This document shows, one piece after another, positions 42,735 to 51,262 of a stretch of DNA of 64,000 nt. This DNA comes from CAUSWF01 sp963535465. GTDB taxonomy: Bacteria > Bacillota_I > Bacilli_A > RF39 > UBA660. The notes beneath the pieces are model-generated. The model saw nothing but the letters and a program-made list of their open reading frames with translations, made no database searches and had not been told where the DNA came from. The position numbers and the translations under genes are program-made. How positions within the stretch are numbered: the first letter of the stretch is position 1; every line of letters begins with the position of its first letter. The stretch covers positions 60,601-124,600 of the forward strand of contig CAUSWF010000003.1 of the NCBI GenBank assembly GCA_963535465.1. The letters are read 5' to 3'.

Positions 42735-43541
42735 ATGAAAATAAGCCCTGCCTTAATAGAAAAAATTATTTTTTCTATTGTAATAGTATTTATAGCAATT
42801 TTAATATATAAAGTATTTAAATATTTAATAGATAAAATAATAAATGTTTCAAACGAAAAGATTAGTAAAGAAAGTAAAAAGAAACTAAATACTATAAAAA
42901 CTTTAATATTTAATATAATAAAATATGTAGTAATAACAATTTCAATATTATTTATATTATCTAAGTTTGGAGTAAATGTAACATCTATAGTAGCAGGACT
43001 TGGAATAACAACAGCTCTAATAGGATTGGCATTTCAAGATTTAGCAAAAGATATAATTGCAGGAGTATCTATAATTATAGAAAATCAATATGAAATAGGT
43101 GATTATATCGAAGTAAATGGATTTATGGGAGAAGTAATTTTCATAGGTTTAAAAAATACAAAAATAAGAAATTTTAAAGGAGCAACGTATATAATTGCCA
43201 ACAGAAATATGGATAAAGTAATTAATTATTCACTTTATAATTCTAGAGCAGTAGTAGATATTGATATTGATTATATGTACAATCCAGATGAAATTATAAA
43301 TTTATTAGAAAAATTCTCTTTAGAAGTTTCTAAAAATGTACCATACTCAAAAAATAAAATAGAAGTACTTGGCCTAAGTGAATTAAATGCTTCATCAGTA
43401 AGATATACACTAATACAAGAAGTAGAAAAGACAAAATATACACCAGCAGAAAGATTTATAAAAAAAGAATTAAAAAAGTATTTAGATAAAAATAATATTA
43501 AGATTCCATTTGATCAAATAGAGGTACATAATGGAAAATAA
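42735..43541 (+). CDS. mscS: MscS-family mechanosensitive ion channel
   Basis: Small-conductance channel family. 268 residues: three membrane helices (about 5-30, 55-78, 85-105), the pore-lining TM3 with VAGLGITTALIGLAFQDLAK, then the beta domain (YEIGDYIEVNGFMGEVIFIGL) and the alpha/beta C-terminal domain. The gene begins three bases after parB and overlaps the DUF951 gene, forming a parA-parB-mscS-DUF951 run. Small MscS proteins next to parB are common in Bacillota. Confidence 0.93.
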   Translation: MKISPALIEKIIFSIVIVFIAILIYKVFKYLIDKIINVSNEKISKESKKKLNTIKTLIFNIIKYVVITISILFILSKFGVNVTSIVAGLGITTALIGLAFQDLAKDIIAGVSIIIENQYEIGDYIEVNGFMGEVIFIGLKNTKIRNFKGATYIIANRNMDKVINYSLYNSRAVVDIDIDYMYNPDEIINLLEKFSLEVSKNVPYSKNKIEVLGLSELNASSVRYTLIQEVEKTKYTPAERFIKKELKKYLDKNNIKIPFDQIEVHNGK

Positions 43542-43719
43542 AACATATGGTATCGGAACAAAAGTAATTATGAAAAAAGGACATCCTTGTGGAGAAAATC
43601 TATGGGAAGTTATGAGATTAGGTGCCGATATAAAAATAAAATGTACAAAATGTGGCAGAACTATTATGATGCCAAGAATAGATTTCAATAAAAAAATTAA
43701 AAAAATAGTAGAGGAATAA
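43531..43719 (+). CDS. DUF951 protein (YyzM-like)
   Basis: A 62-residue protein of the DUF951 family: GTKVIMKKGHPCGENLWEVMRLGADIKIKC, then a second cysteine pair in KCTKCGRTIMMPR (three cysteines in all plus HPCG), suggesting a small zinc-binding fold. Function unknown. The same family member, yyzM, lies in the parB-ychF interval in B. subtilis. Overlaps mscS by 11 bases. Confidence 0.88.
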   Translation: MENKTYGIGTKVIMKKGHPCGENLWEVMRLGADIKIKCTKCGRTIMMPRIDFNKKIKKIVEE

Positions 43720-43720
43720 T

Positions 43721-45313
43721 ATGAATAATAAAAAATTAAAATTAAAAAAATTTTATTTGCATCCAAATACAACTTTTTTAATACTAACTATTTTAGTAAT
43801 GATTTTAAGTGGAATATTTTCTATATTCGAACTGCAAACTAAAGCAACGACAATAACACCAGAAACTGGTAATACGACATTAGATTTATTAGTTGTAAAA
43901 AATATGTTTAGTTATAACGGATTACAATATATAATAAGTAATTCAATAAAAAACTTTTTACAATTCACACCACTAAGCAGTCTTATAGTTTCAATGATAG
44001 GAATTGCCGTTGCAGAAGCAAGTGGACTAATAGAGACATTCACTAGAAGACATTTAAAAAAGATGGATCCGATGCTTTTAACTTTTTTAGTATTATTGAC
44101 CGCAACAATATCATCTCTAATAAATGATGTCGGATATGGATTGTTAATACCATTAGTCGGCCTAGTATACTTTATATATGGAAGAAATCCTATTTTAGGA
44201 ATAACAACTGCATTTGCAGGAGTTGCATTTGGATATGGAGTGTCAATATTTGTAGGTACTATGGAAGTATCGCTATTAGGTTATACAACATCAGCAGCAA
44301 GATTAATAGATAAAAATTATCACTTAGCTTTAACTGGAAATTTATTTTTTATAATAGCAGCAACATTAATAATATCTATAGTAGGAACATTTATAATAGA
44401 AAAAATAATAGCAAAAAAACTAGGACATTATAAAACTGAAGAACTAGATTCAAAAACAGAAGAATATAGAATAATAGATTTAGAAGAAGAAGAGCAAAAA
44501 GAAATAGAAAAAGATAGATTAGAAACTAGGGGTTTAAAAGGTGCTTTAATAACATCTATAATCATGCTGTTTATATTTGTATATTCACTATTACCAGGAT
44601 TACCATTATCTGGAATGATGCTTGACTTAAATGAAAAAACATATTTACAACAATTATTTGGAACAAATGCTTATTTTAAAGATGGATTTACTTATATGGT
44701 AGCACTGTACTTGATTGTAACAGGATTAGTATATGGTATAAAATCTAAAACAATAAAAAATGATAAAGAAATCATAGAAAAAATAAATAATAGAATATCA
44801 TCACTAGGTGGAATATTATTGACAATTTTTATAGCTTCACAATTTATAAATGTATTTAAAGAAACTGGTTTAGCTCAAATTATAACATCAATGATATCTA
44901 ACTTTATGGAAAAAATGAGTTTAACTGGAATACCACTTATAATAGTTTCATTAGTATTTATAGCAATTATCAATATATTTAATACTTCACCTATCAATAA
45001 ATGGAAAGTTTTGGCACCATCAATAGTACCTGTATTTATGCAGGCAAACTTATCACCTGGATTTGCTCAAATAGTAATGAGAGCTGGTTTATCTATGACA
45101 AATGGTTTTACTCCTTTATTAGCAGGATTTTCAATATATATTGGATTTTTAAATTACTACAATTTAAATAAAAATAGACCTTATGGAATAAATAAAACAT
45201 TAAAATTATTATCACCTTATTTTATAATAATATCATTAACGTGGATTGGAATAGTTATAGGTTGGTATATATTAGGATTACCACTTGGAATGAATACACC
45301 ATTGACAGTATAG
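43721..45313 (+). CDS. AbgT-family transporter
   Basis: Polytopic transporter of the AbgT family, known from p-aminobenzoyl-glutamate uptake and drug export. 530 residues with about eleven or more hydrophobic segments; family marks are SSLINDVGYGLLIPLVGLVY, RNPILGITTAFAGVAFGYGV and the C-terminal SPINKWKVLAPSIVPVFMQ and RAGLSMTNGFTPLL. Acidic cytoplasmic loop about residues 238-268. Encoded one base after the DUF951 stop, at the end of the parAB run, ended by a terminator. It is not a usual member of this neighbourhood; substrate unknown. Confidence 0.8.
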   Translation: MNNKKLKLKKFYLHPNTTFLILTILVMILSGIFSIFELQTKATTITPETGNTTLDLLVVKNMFSYNGLQYIISNSIKNFLQFTPLSSLIVSMIGIAVAEASGLIETFTRRHLKKMDPMLLTFLVLLTATISSLINDVGYGLLIPLVGLVYFIYGRNPILGITTAFAGVAFGYGVSIFVGTMEVSLLGYTTSAARLIDKNYHLALTGNLFFIIAATLIISIVGTFIIEKIIAKKLGHYKTEELDSKTEEYRIIDLEEEEQKEIEKDRLETRGLKGALITSIIMLFIFVYSLLPGLPLSGMMLDLNEKTYLQQLFGTNAYFKDGFTYMVALYLIVTGLVYGIKSKTIKNDKEIIEKINNRISSLGGILLTIFIASQFINVFKETGLAQIITSMISNFMEKMSLTGIPLIIVSLVFIAIINIFNTSPINKWKVLAPSIVPVFMQANLSPGFAQIVMRAGLSMTNGFTPLLAGFSIYIGFLNYYNLNKNRPYGINKTLKLLSPYFIIISLTWIGIVIGWYILGLPLGMNTPLTV

Positions 45314-45334
45314 GCATGAACTCATGCCTTTTTT
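45313..45334 (+). terminator. Terminator of the AbgT-like gene
   Basis: Stem GGCATG / CATGCC (45313-45318, 45323-45328) with AACT loop and T-run; begins at the last base of the stop codon. Confidence 0.85.
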
Positions 45335-45370
45335 ATATAAATATGATATAATATGTTGCAGGAGGAAATT

Positions 45371-46471
45371 ATGAGTTTAACAGCAGGAATAGTAGGACTA
45401 CCAAATGTAGGTAAATCTACACTTTTTAACGCAATAACAAATCAAAAAATTTTAGCAGCAAACTATCCTTTTGCGACTATAGAGCCTAACGTAGGAGTAG
45501 TAACAGTACCAGATAAAAGAATGGACAAATTAAAGGAAATGTATAATCCAAAAAGTTTTGTACCGACAGCATATGAATTTACAGATATAGCAGGTCTAGT
45601 AAAAGGAGCAAGTACAGGTGAAGGATTAGGTAATAAATTTTTATCGCATATAAGAGAAACAGATGCAATAGTAGAAGTTGTAAGATGTTTTGATAATGAA
45701 AATATAATTCACGTAGAAGGCGCAATAGATCCAATTAGAGATATAGAAATCATCAATTTAGAATTAGTTATGTCAGATCTAGAAATAGTTAATAATAGAC
45801 TTTCTAAAGTAGAAAAGAAGGCAAGAACAACAAAAGATAAAGATGATGTGCTAGAAGTAGAAATACTAAATAAATGTAAAAAATTATTAGAAGAAAACTT
45901 ACCACTAAGAGGATTAGAATTAACAGAAGAAGAAGAAAAACTAATAAAATCATACAGTTTTATTACTATAAAACCTATTATATATCTAGCTAATATAAAA
46001 GAATCAGATATTGGAAAATCAGATAATGAATATGTAAAAAAAGTAAAAGAATATGCAGCTAAAGAAAACTCTAAAGTCGTAGTGTTATCAACAAAAACAG
46101 AAGAAGACTTATCCGAATTAGAACCAGTTGATAAACAAGAAATGTTAAAAGAATTAGGACTAGAAACATCAGGACTAGAACAATTAATACTAGCAACATA
46201 CGATATCTTAGGGCTAGCAACATTTTTTACAGTAGGAACAGATGAAGTAAGAGCGTGGACATTTAAAAAAGGAACCAATGCTAAAAAATGTGCTGGAATA
46301 ATACACTCTGATTTTGAAAAAGGATTCATAAGAGCAGAAGTAACTTCATATGATGATTTAATAAAATATGGAGATGAACAAAAAGTAAAAGAAGCAGGAA
46401 AGGCAAGACTAGAAGGAAAAGATTATCTAATGCAAGATGGAGATATTTGTTTCTTTAGGTTTAATGTATAA
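45371..46471 (+). CDS. ychF: Ribosome-binding ATPase YchF (EngD)
   Basis: Obg-like P-loop ATPase that binds ribosomes. From ATG 45371 (GGAGGAAATT before it) 366 residues: GIVGLPNVGKSTLFNAIT, DIAGLVKGASTGEGLGNKFL, helical domain, the NIKESD region in place of the usual NKxE/D specificity motif, and a C-terminal TGS domain (TFFTVGTDEVRAWTFKKGT). -10 box TATAAT at 45347-45352. Syntenic with B. subtilis yyaF upstream of rpsF. Confidence 0.96.
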   Translation: MSLTAGIVGLPNVGKSTLFNAITNQKILAANYPFATIEPNVGVVTVPDKRMDKLKEMYNPKSFVPTAYEFTDIAGLVKGASTGEGLGNKFLSHIRETDAIVEVVRCFDNENIIHVEGAIDPIRDIEIINLELVMSDLEIVNNRLSKVEKKARTTKDKDDVLEVEILNKCKKLLEENLPLRGLELTEEEEKLIKSYSFITIKPIIYLANIKESDIGKSDNEYVKKVKEYAAKENSKVVVLSTKTEEDLSELEPVDKQEMLKELGLETSGLEQLILATYDILGLATFFTVGTDEVRAWTFKKGTNAKKCAGIIHSDFEKGFIRAEVTSYDDLIKYGDEQKVKEAGKARLEGKDYLMQDGDICFFRFNV

Positions 46472-47235
46472 TGAAAAGTAAAATAAGAATAATAGAATCA
46501 ACAATGGAAGATGGAGTCTTTTCGTCAAATAAGAAATTTAACCCTGATTTATCAGAAGAACAAAGAGAAAAGAAATTAAAAGAAGTAAGAATAAATTTTG
46601 GTAATAAAAATAATTTTAATGGACTACATATGATTAAAACCACTCAAAAAGGTCCAACAAATAACTACGAATATGAAGATGGACTTTATTATGTAATAAA
46701 AGAATATCCAAATAAAAAAGATTATTGGGAAGATATAATAGTAGCAGATGTTGTTTTAATAGAAGAAAAATTAAAAGGCATAGTAGTAGGTCACGTAATG
46801 GCAGATTGTCCAATAGTAATAGCTGAAGATAGAAAAAAAGGTGTAACTGGAATGGCTCATTGTGGAGGAATATATGTAAATAGAGAGGTTCCTAAAAACA
46901 TAATAGAAGCACTACAAAAAGAATATAATTCTTCCCCTGAAGATATCTATGTCTATATAGGAAGTAACGCTAAAAAAGAAAGTTATATATATGATAGATG
47001 GCCAGTATGGGCAACAAATAAAGTATGGAATAATCATATAGAAGAAAAAGAAGGAAATTATTACATAGATTTAGATGGAGCAATAATAGAACAATTAGAA
47101 AAATTAGGTATAAAAAATATTGAAATAAGTAAATATGATACAGTAAAAGATAAAATTCATTATTCACACTCAGCATCATATCATGGCAATAAAGATAAAT
47201 TTGGTCAAAATTATGTAGGATTCTTATATGAATAA
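46471..47235 (+). CDS. YfiH/PgeF-like laccase-domain protein, divergent
   Basis: 254 residues weakly resembling the YfiH/PgeF family (purine-nucleoside phosphorylase/multicopper-type fold acting in peptidoglycan precursor editing). The match is in the central block VVGHVMADCPIVIAEDRKKG and TGMAHCGGIYVNREVPKNII, corresponding to the ADC and HAGW motifs; the usual HAGWRG is altered to HCGG, and the N-terminal histidine motif is unclear. Start codon overlaps the ychF stop. It may be an inactive or altered family member; assignment is moderate. Confidence 0.65.
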   Translation: MKSKIRIIESTMEDGVFSSNKKFNPDLSEEQREKKLKEVRINFGNKNNFNGLHMIKTTQKGPTNNYEYEDGLYYVIKEYPNKKDYWEDIIVADVVLIEEKLKGIVVGHVMADCPIVIAEDRKKGVTGMAHCGGIYVNREVPKNIIEALQKEYNSSPEDIYVYIGSNAKKESYIYDRWPVWATNKVWNNHIEEKEGNYYIDLDGAIIEQLEKLGIKNIEISKYDTVKDKIHYSHSASYHGNKDKFGQNYVGFLYE

Positions 47236-47260
47236 GTTAGACACAAGTCTAACTTTTTTT
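47235..47260 (+). terminator. Terminator of the ychF operon
   Basis: Stem AGTTAGAC / GTCTAACT (47235-47242, 47247-47254) followed by T-run. Confidence 0.9.
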
Positions 47261-47270
47261 ATAAAAATTA

Positions 47271-47299
47271 TAGACATTAAAACATTGATTTGATATAAT
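47271..47299 (+). promoter_or_regulatory. Promoter of rpsF-ssb-rpsR
   Basis: TAGACA (47271-47276), 17-base spacer, TATAAT (47294-47299). Confidence 0.75.
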
Positions 47300-47367
47300 A
47301 AGCCCGAGTATTAAAAAAATACTCCTTGCGACTAGTGTCGCCGATAAGACCAAAAGGAGGTGTCGTA
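47300..47367 (+). promoter_or_regulatory. rpsF leader, S6:S18-binding type
   Basis: The leader has a hairpin GAGTATT/AATACTC (47306-47324) and then CTTGCGAC-TAGT-GTCGCCGATAAG (47325-47348), where GCGAC pairs with GTCGC and CTT with AAG across a CCGAT bulge. The CCG bulge matches the known S6:S18 autoregulatory motif that mimics their 16S rRNA site. Excess S6:S18 would repress rpsF-ssb-rpsR. Confidence 0.7.
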
Positions 47368-47655
47368 ATGAATAAATATGAAATTATGTTCATTGTAAGA
47401 CCTGATTTAGAAGCAGCAGAAATTAAAAACCAATTAGCTGCAGTAAAAAAGGTTCTAGCAGACGAAAAAGCAAAACTTGTAGATGAAAAAGACATGGGAC
47501 AAAAAGAATTAGCTTACGAAGTTAAAAAATTCAATACAGGTTACTATTTCTTATTAGTAGCAGAAGCTGAAACTAAAGCTATTAATGAATTAGAACACAC
47601 AATTAAAATTAATGAAAACATTATTCGTCATTTAATAGTTAAAGTTGAAGAATAA
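47368..47655 (+). CDS. rpsF: Ribosomal protein S6
   Basis: 30S protein forming a heterodimer with S18. 95 residues from ATG 47368 (AAAAGGAGGTG upstream): MNKYEIMFIVRPDLEAAEIK, KDMGQKELAYEVKKFNTGYYF, IKINENIIRHLIVKVEE. A longer open frame upstream is the RNA leader. Operon rpsF-ssb-rpsR. Confidence 0.97.
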   Translation: MNKYEIMFIVRPDLEAAEIKNQLAAVKKVLADEKAKLVDEKDMGQKELAYEVKKFNTGYYFLLVAEAETKAINELEHTIKINENIIRHLIVKVEE

Positions 47656-47672
47656 TAAAAGGAAGATGTAAT

Positions 47673-48146
47673 ATGAATAAAGTAACTTTAATCGGAAGAT
47701 TAACTAAAGATCCTGAATTAAGATATACTAGTAGTAATATCGCAGTAGCATCATTTACTCTAGCAGTAGATAGAGGATATACTAGCCCAAACGGAGAACG
47801 TCAAGCAGACTTTTTAAATATAGTAGTATGGAGAAAACCAGCAGAAAATGTTAAGAAATTTTTAACAAAAGGAAGCCAAGTAGCAGTCGATGGTTCAATC
47901 CAAACAAGAAGTTATGATGACCAAAATGGACAAAAGAGATATATTACAGAAATATTAGCGAATTCAGTAGAATTTTTAGGATCTAAAGGAAATACTTCTT
48001 CACAACAAGGAACTGAAAAATCAGCTCCAACACCTTATGATTTTGGAAATGAACCAGAACCAAAAGGAACTAATATAGATAGTAATCCATTCGCAGAATT
48101 TGGTTCTTCAATTGAATTAGAAGATAGCGATGATTTACCTTTCTAG
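47673..48146 (+). CDS. ssb: Single-stranded DNA-binding protein
   Basis: Coats ssDNA in replication and repair. 157 residues: an OB fold beginning MNKVTLIGRLTKDPELRYT, with FLNIVVWRKPAENVKKFL and KGSQVAVDGSIQTRSY, a variable linker, and the acidic interaction tip DSDDLPF. Located between rpsF and rpsR as in Bacillus. Confidence 0.97.
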   Translation: MNKVTLIGRLTKDPELRYTSSNIAVASFTLAVDRGYTSPNGERQADFLNIVVWRKPAENVKKFLTKGSQVAVDGSIQTRSYDDQNGQKRYITEILANSVEFLGSKGNTSSQQGTEKSAPTPYDFGNEPEPKGTNIDSNPFAEFGSSIELEDSDDLPF

Positions 48147-48159
48147 ACAGGAGGAAACA

Positions 48160-48372
48160 ATGGCAGAATTTAGAAGAAAAAAGAAAGTTTGTGCATTATG
48201 TGCAGGAAAAACTATAGATTATAAAGATCCAGAAACTTTAAAAAAGTTTGTAAACGACAAAGGAAAAATACTTCCAAGACGTGTAACTGGAACATGTGCT
48301 AAACACCAAAGAGCAGTAGCTGCTGAAGTAAAGAAAGCACGTTCAATCGCTTTATTGCCTTATGCAAAATAA
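48160..48372 (+). CDS. rpsR: Ribosomal protein S18
   Basis: 30S protein, partner of S6. From ATG 48160 (AGGAGGAAACA upstream) 70 residues: MAEFRRKKKVCALCAGKTID, LKKFVNDKGKILPRRVTGTC, AKHQRAVAAEVKKARSIALL. The CALC/C-x-H cysteines suggest a zinc-capable form. Confidence 0.97.
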   Translation: MAEFRRKKKVCALCAGKTIDYKDPETLKKFVNDKGKILPRRVTGTCAKHQRAVAAEVKKARSIALLPYAK

Positions 48373-48373
48373 A

Positions 48374-48396
48374 AATCCATATAATGTGGATTTTTT
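48374..48396 (+). terminator. Terminator of rpsF-ssb-rpsR
   Basis: Stem AATCCA / TGGATT (48374-48379, 48387-48392) followed by T-run. Confidence 0.85.
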
Positions 48397-48418
48397 CTTT
48401 TATTACAAAGTAAATCGT

Positions 48419-48447
48419 TCGACAAAAATAATAAATTATTATATAAT
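48419..48447 (+). promoter_or_regulatory. Promoter of the gdpP-like operon
   Basis: TCGACA (48419-48424), 17-base spacer, TATAAT (48442-48447), about 24 bases before the start codon. Confidence 0.65.
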
Positions 48448-48470
48448 AGAAATGATTATTAGGAGGCAGT

Positions 48471-49445
48471 ATGGTTATAAGAAAAAACGCTAATAAAATA
48501 AAGAGAATGATTAAAAAGGCTAGCTGTATATTCCTAATTGGTCATAAAAATCTTGATTTAGATGCTATAGGAAGTCAGATTGGAATGTTGAAAATTGTAG
48601 AGCATTTTAATAAAAAAGCCTACATAATAATAGATGATGAATATCACGAACCCGGAGTAAGAAAAATACTTACTGAATTAAATGATGTTTTAAATATAAT
48701 AAAGTCAGAACAAGTAAAAGAATTAAAAGATAAAAATAGTTTGTTAATAATTCATGATACTAACAAAAAAGAATTATTACAAAATAAAAAAATTATCGAA
48801 GATTTCAAAAATATAATGATAATAGATCATCATGACATAGATAAAAATAGTATAGATAATGCATATATGGTAAATGATGTTGAAACATCATCTACCTGCG
48901 AAATGATTGCAGAATTAATAGAAGAATATGAAATAGAAATAGAACCATATTATGCTACTGCAATATTATCAGGAATAGTTTTAGATACAAACAACTTCAT
49001 GTTAAATGCCAAACCAGAAACATTTTATATGGCATATTTTCTAACAAGCCTAGGAGCAAGTGCTAAAAAAGTCCAATATTTATTAAAACAAGATCTAGAA
49101 GCTTACATTGAAAGAGAAAAATTATTCTACAATATAACTACAATAAGTGATAAAATAGCAATTACAAAAGGAAGTGCAAAAACAAAATATAGAAAAGAGG
49201 ACTTAGCAAAAGTAGCCGATACTCTACTATTCTTCAATAATATAGAAACGTCTTTTGTAATAGGAAAAATAGGTAAAGATGAAATAGGAGTAAGTGCAAG
49301 AAATTTAGGAAGTTTTGATGTACTCAAAATATTAGAAAAACTAGGCGGTGGTGGAAGCGAAAGAGGCGGAGCCGCAGTTATAAAAAATAAAACAATAAAG
49401 CAAGTAGAAACTAAAATAAAAAATCTACTAACTAAGGAGGACTAA
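48471..49445 (+). CDS. DHH/DHHA1 phosphodiesterase, minimal GdpP-like
   Basis: GdpP degrades the second messenger c-di-AMP. This 324-residue protein has only the catalytic part: DHH motifs IFLIGHKNLDLDAIGSQIG (20-38), IHDTNK, MIIDHHDID (about 119-127), then DHHA1 with SARNLGSFDVLKILEKLGGGG. The GGGGH histidine is replaced (GGGGSERGGAA). The N-terminal membrane helices, PAS and GGDEF-like domains of full GdpP are absent and no room exists upstream. Position directly before rplI-dnaB is exactly that of gdpP (yybT) in B. subtilis, which is why I favour GdpP over NrnA-type nanoRNase. Substrate not proven. Confidence 0.85.
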   Translation: MVIRKNANKIKRMIKKASCIFLIGHKNLDLDAIGSQIGMLKIVEHFNKKAYIIIDDEYHEPGVRKILTELNDVLNIIKSEQVKELKDKNSLLIIHDTNKKELLQNKKIIEDFKNIMIIDHHDIDKNSIDNAYMVNDVETSSTCEMIAELIEEYEIEIEPYYATAILSGIVLDTNNFMLNAKPETFYMAYFLTSLGASAKKVQYLLKQDLEAYIEREKLFYNITTISDKIAITKGSAKTKYRKEDLAKVADTLLFFNNIETSFVIGKIGKDEIGVSARNLGSFDVLKILEKLGGGGSERGGAAVIKNKTIKQVETKIKNLLTKED

Positions 49446-49888
49446 TGGAAGTAATTTTTATAAAAGATTTAAGAGGACAAGGTAAAAAAGGAGACATAAA
49501 GAATGTTTCAGATGGATATGCAAAAAATTATTTAATAAAAAATGGATATGCAGTTTTAAAAACAAAAGAAGAGTTAGTTAGATTGGAAAAGGCTAATGCA
49601 AACAAATTAGCAGAAGATAAAGCTAACAAAGAAAAAGCAAAAGAGTTAAAAAATAAATTAGATGAAGTAACAATAGAATTTAAAGTTAAAACAGGTGAAT
49701 ACGATAAAGTATTTGGGAGTATATCTGTAAAACAAATAAAAGAAGAATTAAATAAATTAGGTTATAAAATTGATAAAAATCAAATTATGTTAGAAGTTCC
49801 AATTTCTGTATTAGGATTTCATAAAGTAGAAGTTGAACTATATTCAAATATAAAGGCGAATATTAAAGTACACTTAATAAAAGAATAA
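49445..49888 (+). CDS. rplI: Ribosomal protein L9
   Basis: 50S protein with two RNA-binding domains joined by a long helix. 147 residues: MEVIFIKDLRGQGKKGDIKN, VSDGYAKNYLIKNGYA, a lysine-rich helix and a C-terminal domain with FGSISVKQI. Start overlaps the previous stop; dnaB follows. Confidence 0.97.
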   Translation: MEVIFIKDLRGQGKKGDIKNVSDGYAKNYLIKNGYAVLKTKEELVRLEKANANKLAEDKANKEKAKELKNKLDEVTIEFKVKTGEYDKVFGSISVKQIKEELNKLGYKIDKNQIMLEVPISVLGFHKVEVELYSNIKANIKVHLIKE

Positions 49889-49906
49889 GAAAGATGAGGT
49901 GATAAT

Positions 49907-51262
49907 ATGCCAAGAGCATTACCAAATAATCCATCAGCTGAAAAATCAGTATTAGGAGCATGTTTTCTATCGAAGTATGCTCTACAAAAGGCAAGTGACG
50001 AATTATTGCCAGAATCATTTTACGACGATAAAAATGCTACAATATTTAGCACGATGTTACGTTTATTAGAAGAAAAGACACCTCTAGATTTAACTACTAT
50101 TACTACATATTTAACAAATAACAATAAATTATCATCAGTAGGTGGAGTAGAATATTTAACAGAAGTAGTTAATTATGTACCATCAGCAGCTAACATTGAT
50201 TATTATATAGATTCAGTAGCAGAACAAGCTATATTAAGAAACTTAATTATAACAGCTGAAGACATCGCATCATCTGCGTATACTTCAACAGAAAAAGTAA
50301 ATGATCAATTAGACTTAGCAGAAAAGAAAATATTAGATGTTGTAAAAGCTAAAAAAACTGGAGACTTTAGAACTATAAAAGATATTATAAAAAAGACTAC
50401 AGAAGACTTAGAAAAATTATCGGAAAAGAAAACTGAAATTACAGGATTATCTACTGGTATCACAGGATTAGATAAAATGACTTCAGGCTTCCACGAAAAT
50501 GAATTTATAATAATAGCAGCACGTCCTGCTATGGGTAAAACAGCATTTGCATTAAATATTGCAACACATGTAGCTCTTCATCAAGAAAAATCAGTAATTA
50601 TTTTTAACATGGAAATGAGTGCAGAACAATTAGCAACTCGTATACTATCATCTCTTGGTCAAATAGATGGGACAAGGTTAAGAACAGGAAATCTATTAAA
50701 TAGCGACTGGAAAAGAATTAATGAAGCTGCTACACAATTATCAAATTCAAATCTTCTAATAGAAGATAAACCAGGAATTACAATAGGAGAAATAAAATCA
50801 AAATGCAGAAGACTAGCAGCATCAGATAAAGGATTAGCCCTAGTTGTAGTTGACTATATCGGACTAGTATCAGGCGGTAAAAATTATGGTGGCAACAGAC
50901 AACAAGAAGTAGCAGATGTATCAAGATCACTAAAAACTATGGCACTAGAACTGCATGTACCGGTAATAGCCTTAGCGCAATTATCACGTCTAGTAGAATC
51001 AAGAGAAGAAAAAAGACCAATCATGTCAGATCTTCGCGAATCAGGATCAATTGAACAAGATGCTGACATAGTATCATTCTTATATAGAGCAGATTACTAT
51101 GATAAAACAAAAGCAAGAGATGATGGAAATAGTGAAAGTGAATACATAATAGGAAAAAATCGTAGTGGACCAACAGGTTCAATAGATGTATTATTTAAGA
51201 AAAATACTTCTACTTTTGCTAATTTAATTAAACAGGAAAAAGGGGAAAATAATGAAACTTAG
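49907..51262 (+). CDS. dnaB: Replicative DNA helicase
   Basis: Hexameric helicase (DnaC in B. subtilis naming). 451 residues: N-terminal domain with NNPSAEKSVLGACFL, RecA-like domain with Walker A IIAARPAMGKTAFALNIA (about 200-217), LVVVDYIGLVSGG, ALAQLSRLVESR and SDLRESGSIEQDADIVSFLY. Ribosome site GAGGTGAT. Downstream of rplI as in B. subtilis. Confidence 0.97.
   Translation: MPRALPNNPSAEKSVLGACFLSKYALQKASDELLPESFYDDKNATIFSTMLRLLEEKTPLDLTTITTYLTNNNKLSSVGGVEYLTEVVNYVPSAANIDYYIDSVAEQAILRNLIITAEDIASSAYTSTEKVNDQLDLAEKKILDVVKAKKTGDFRTIKDIIKKTTEDLEKLSEKKTEITGLSTGITGLDKMTSGFHENEFIIIAARPAMGKTAFALNIATHVALHQEKSVIIFNMEMSAEQLATRILSSLGQIDGTRLRTGNLLNSDWKRINEAATQLSNSNLLIEDKPGITIGEIKSKCRRLAASDKGLALVVVDYIGLVSGGKNYGGNRQQEVADVSRSLKTMALELHVPVIALAQLSRLVESREEKRPIMSDLRESGSIEQDADIVSFLYRADYYDKTKARDDGNSESEYIIGKNRSGPTGSIDVLFKKNTSTFANLIKQEKGENNET

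Noticed and set aside
45709..46329. 206-codon antisense open frame over ychF
   Set aside because: It is the shadow of a well-conserved gene, with no ribosome site and serine/leucine-rich composition typical of the opposite strand.
48418..48424. Single TTCGACA (a Spo0A box on the minus strand) at the gdpP-like promoter
   Set aside because: A lone 7-mer of this kind is expected several times by chance in 64 kb, and it overlaps the -35 hexamer.
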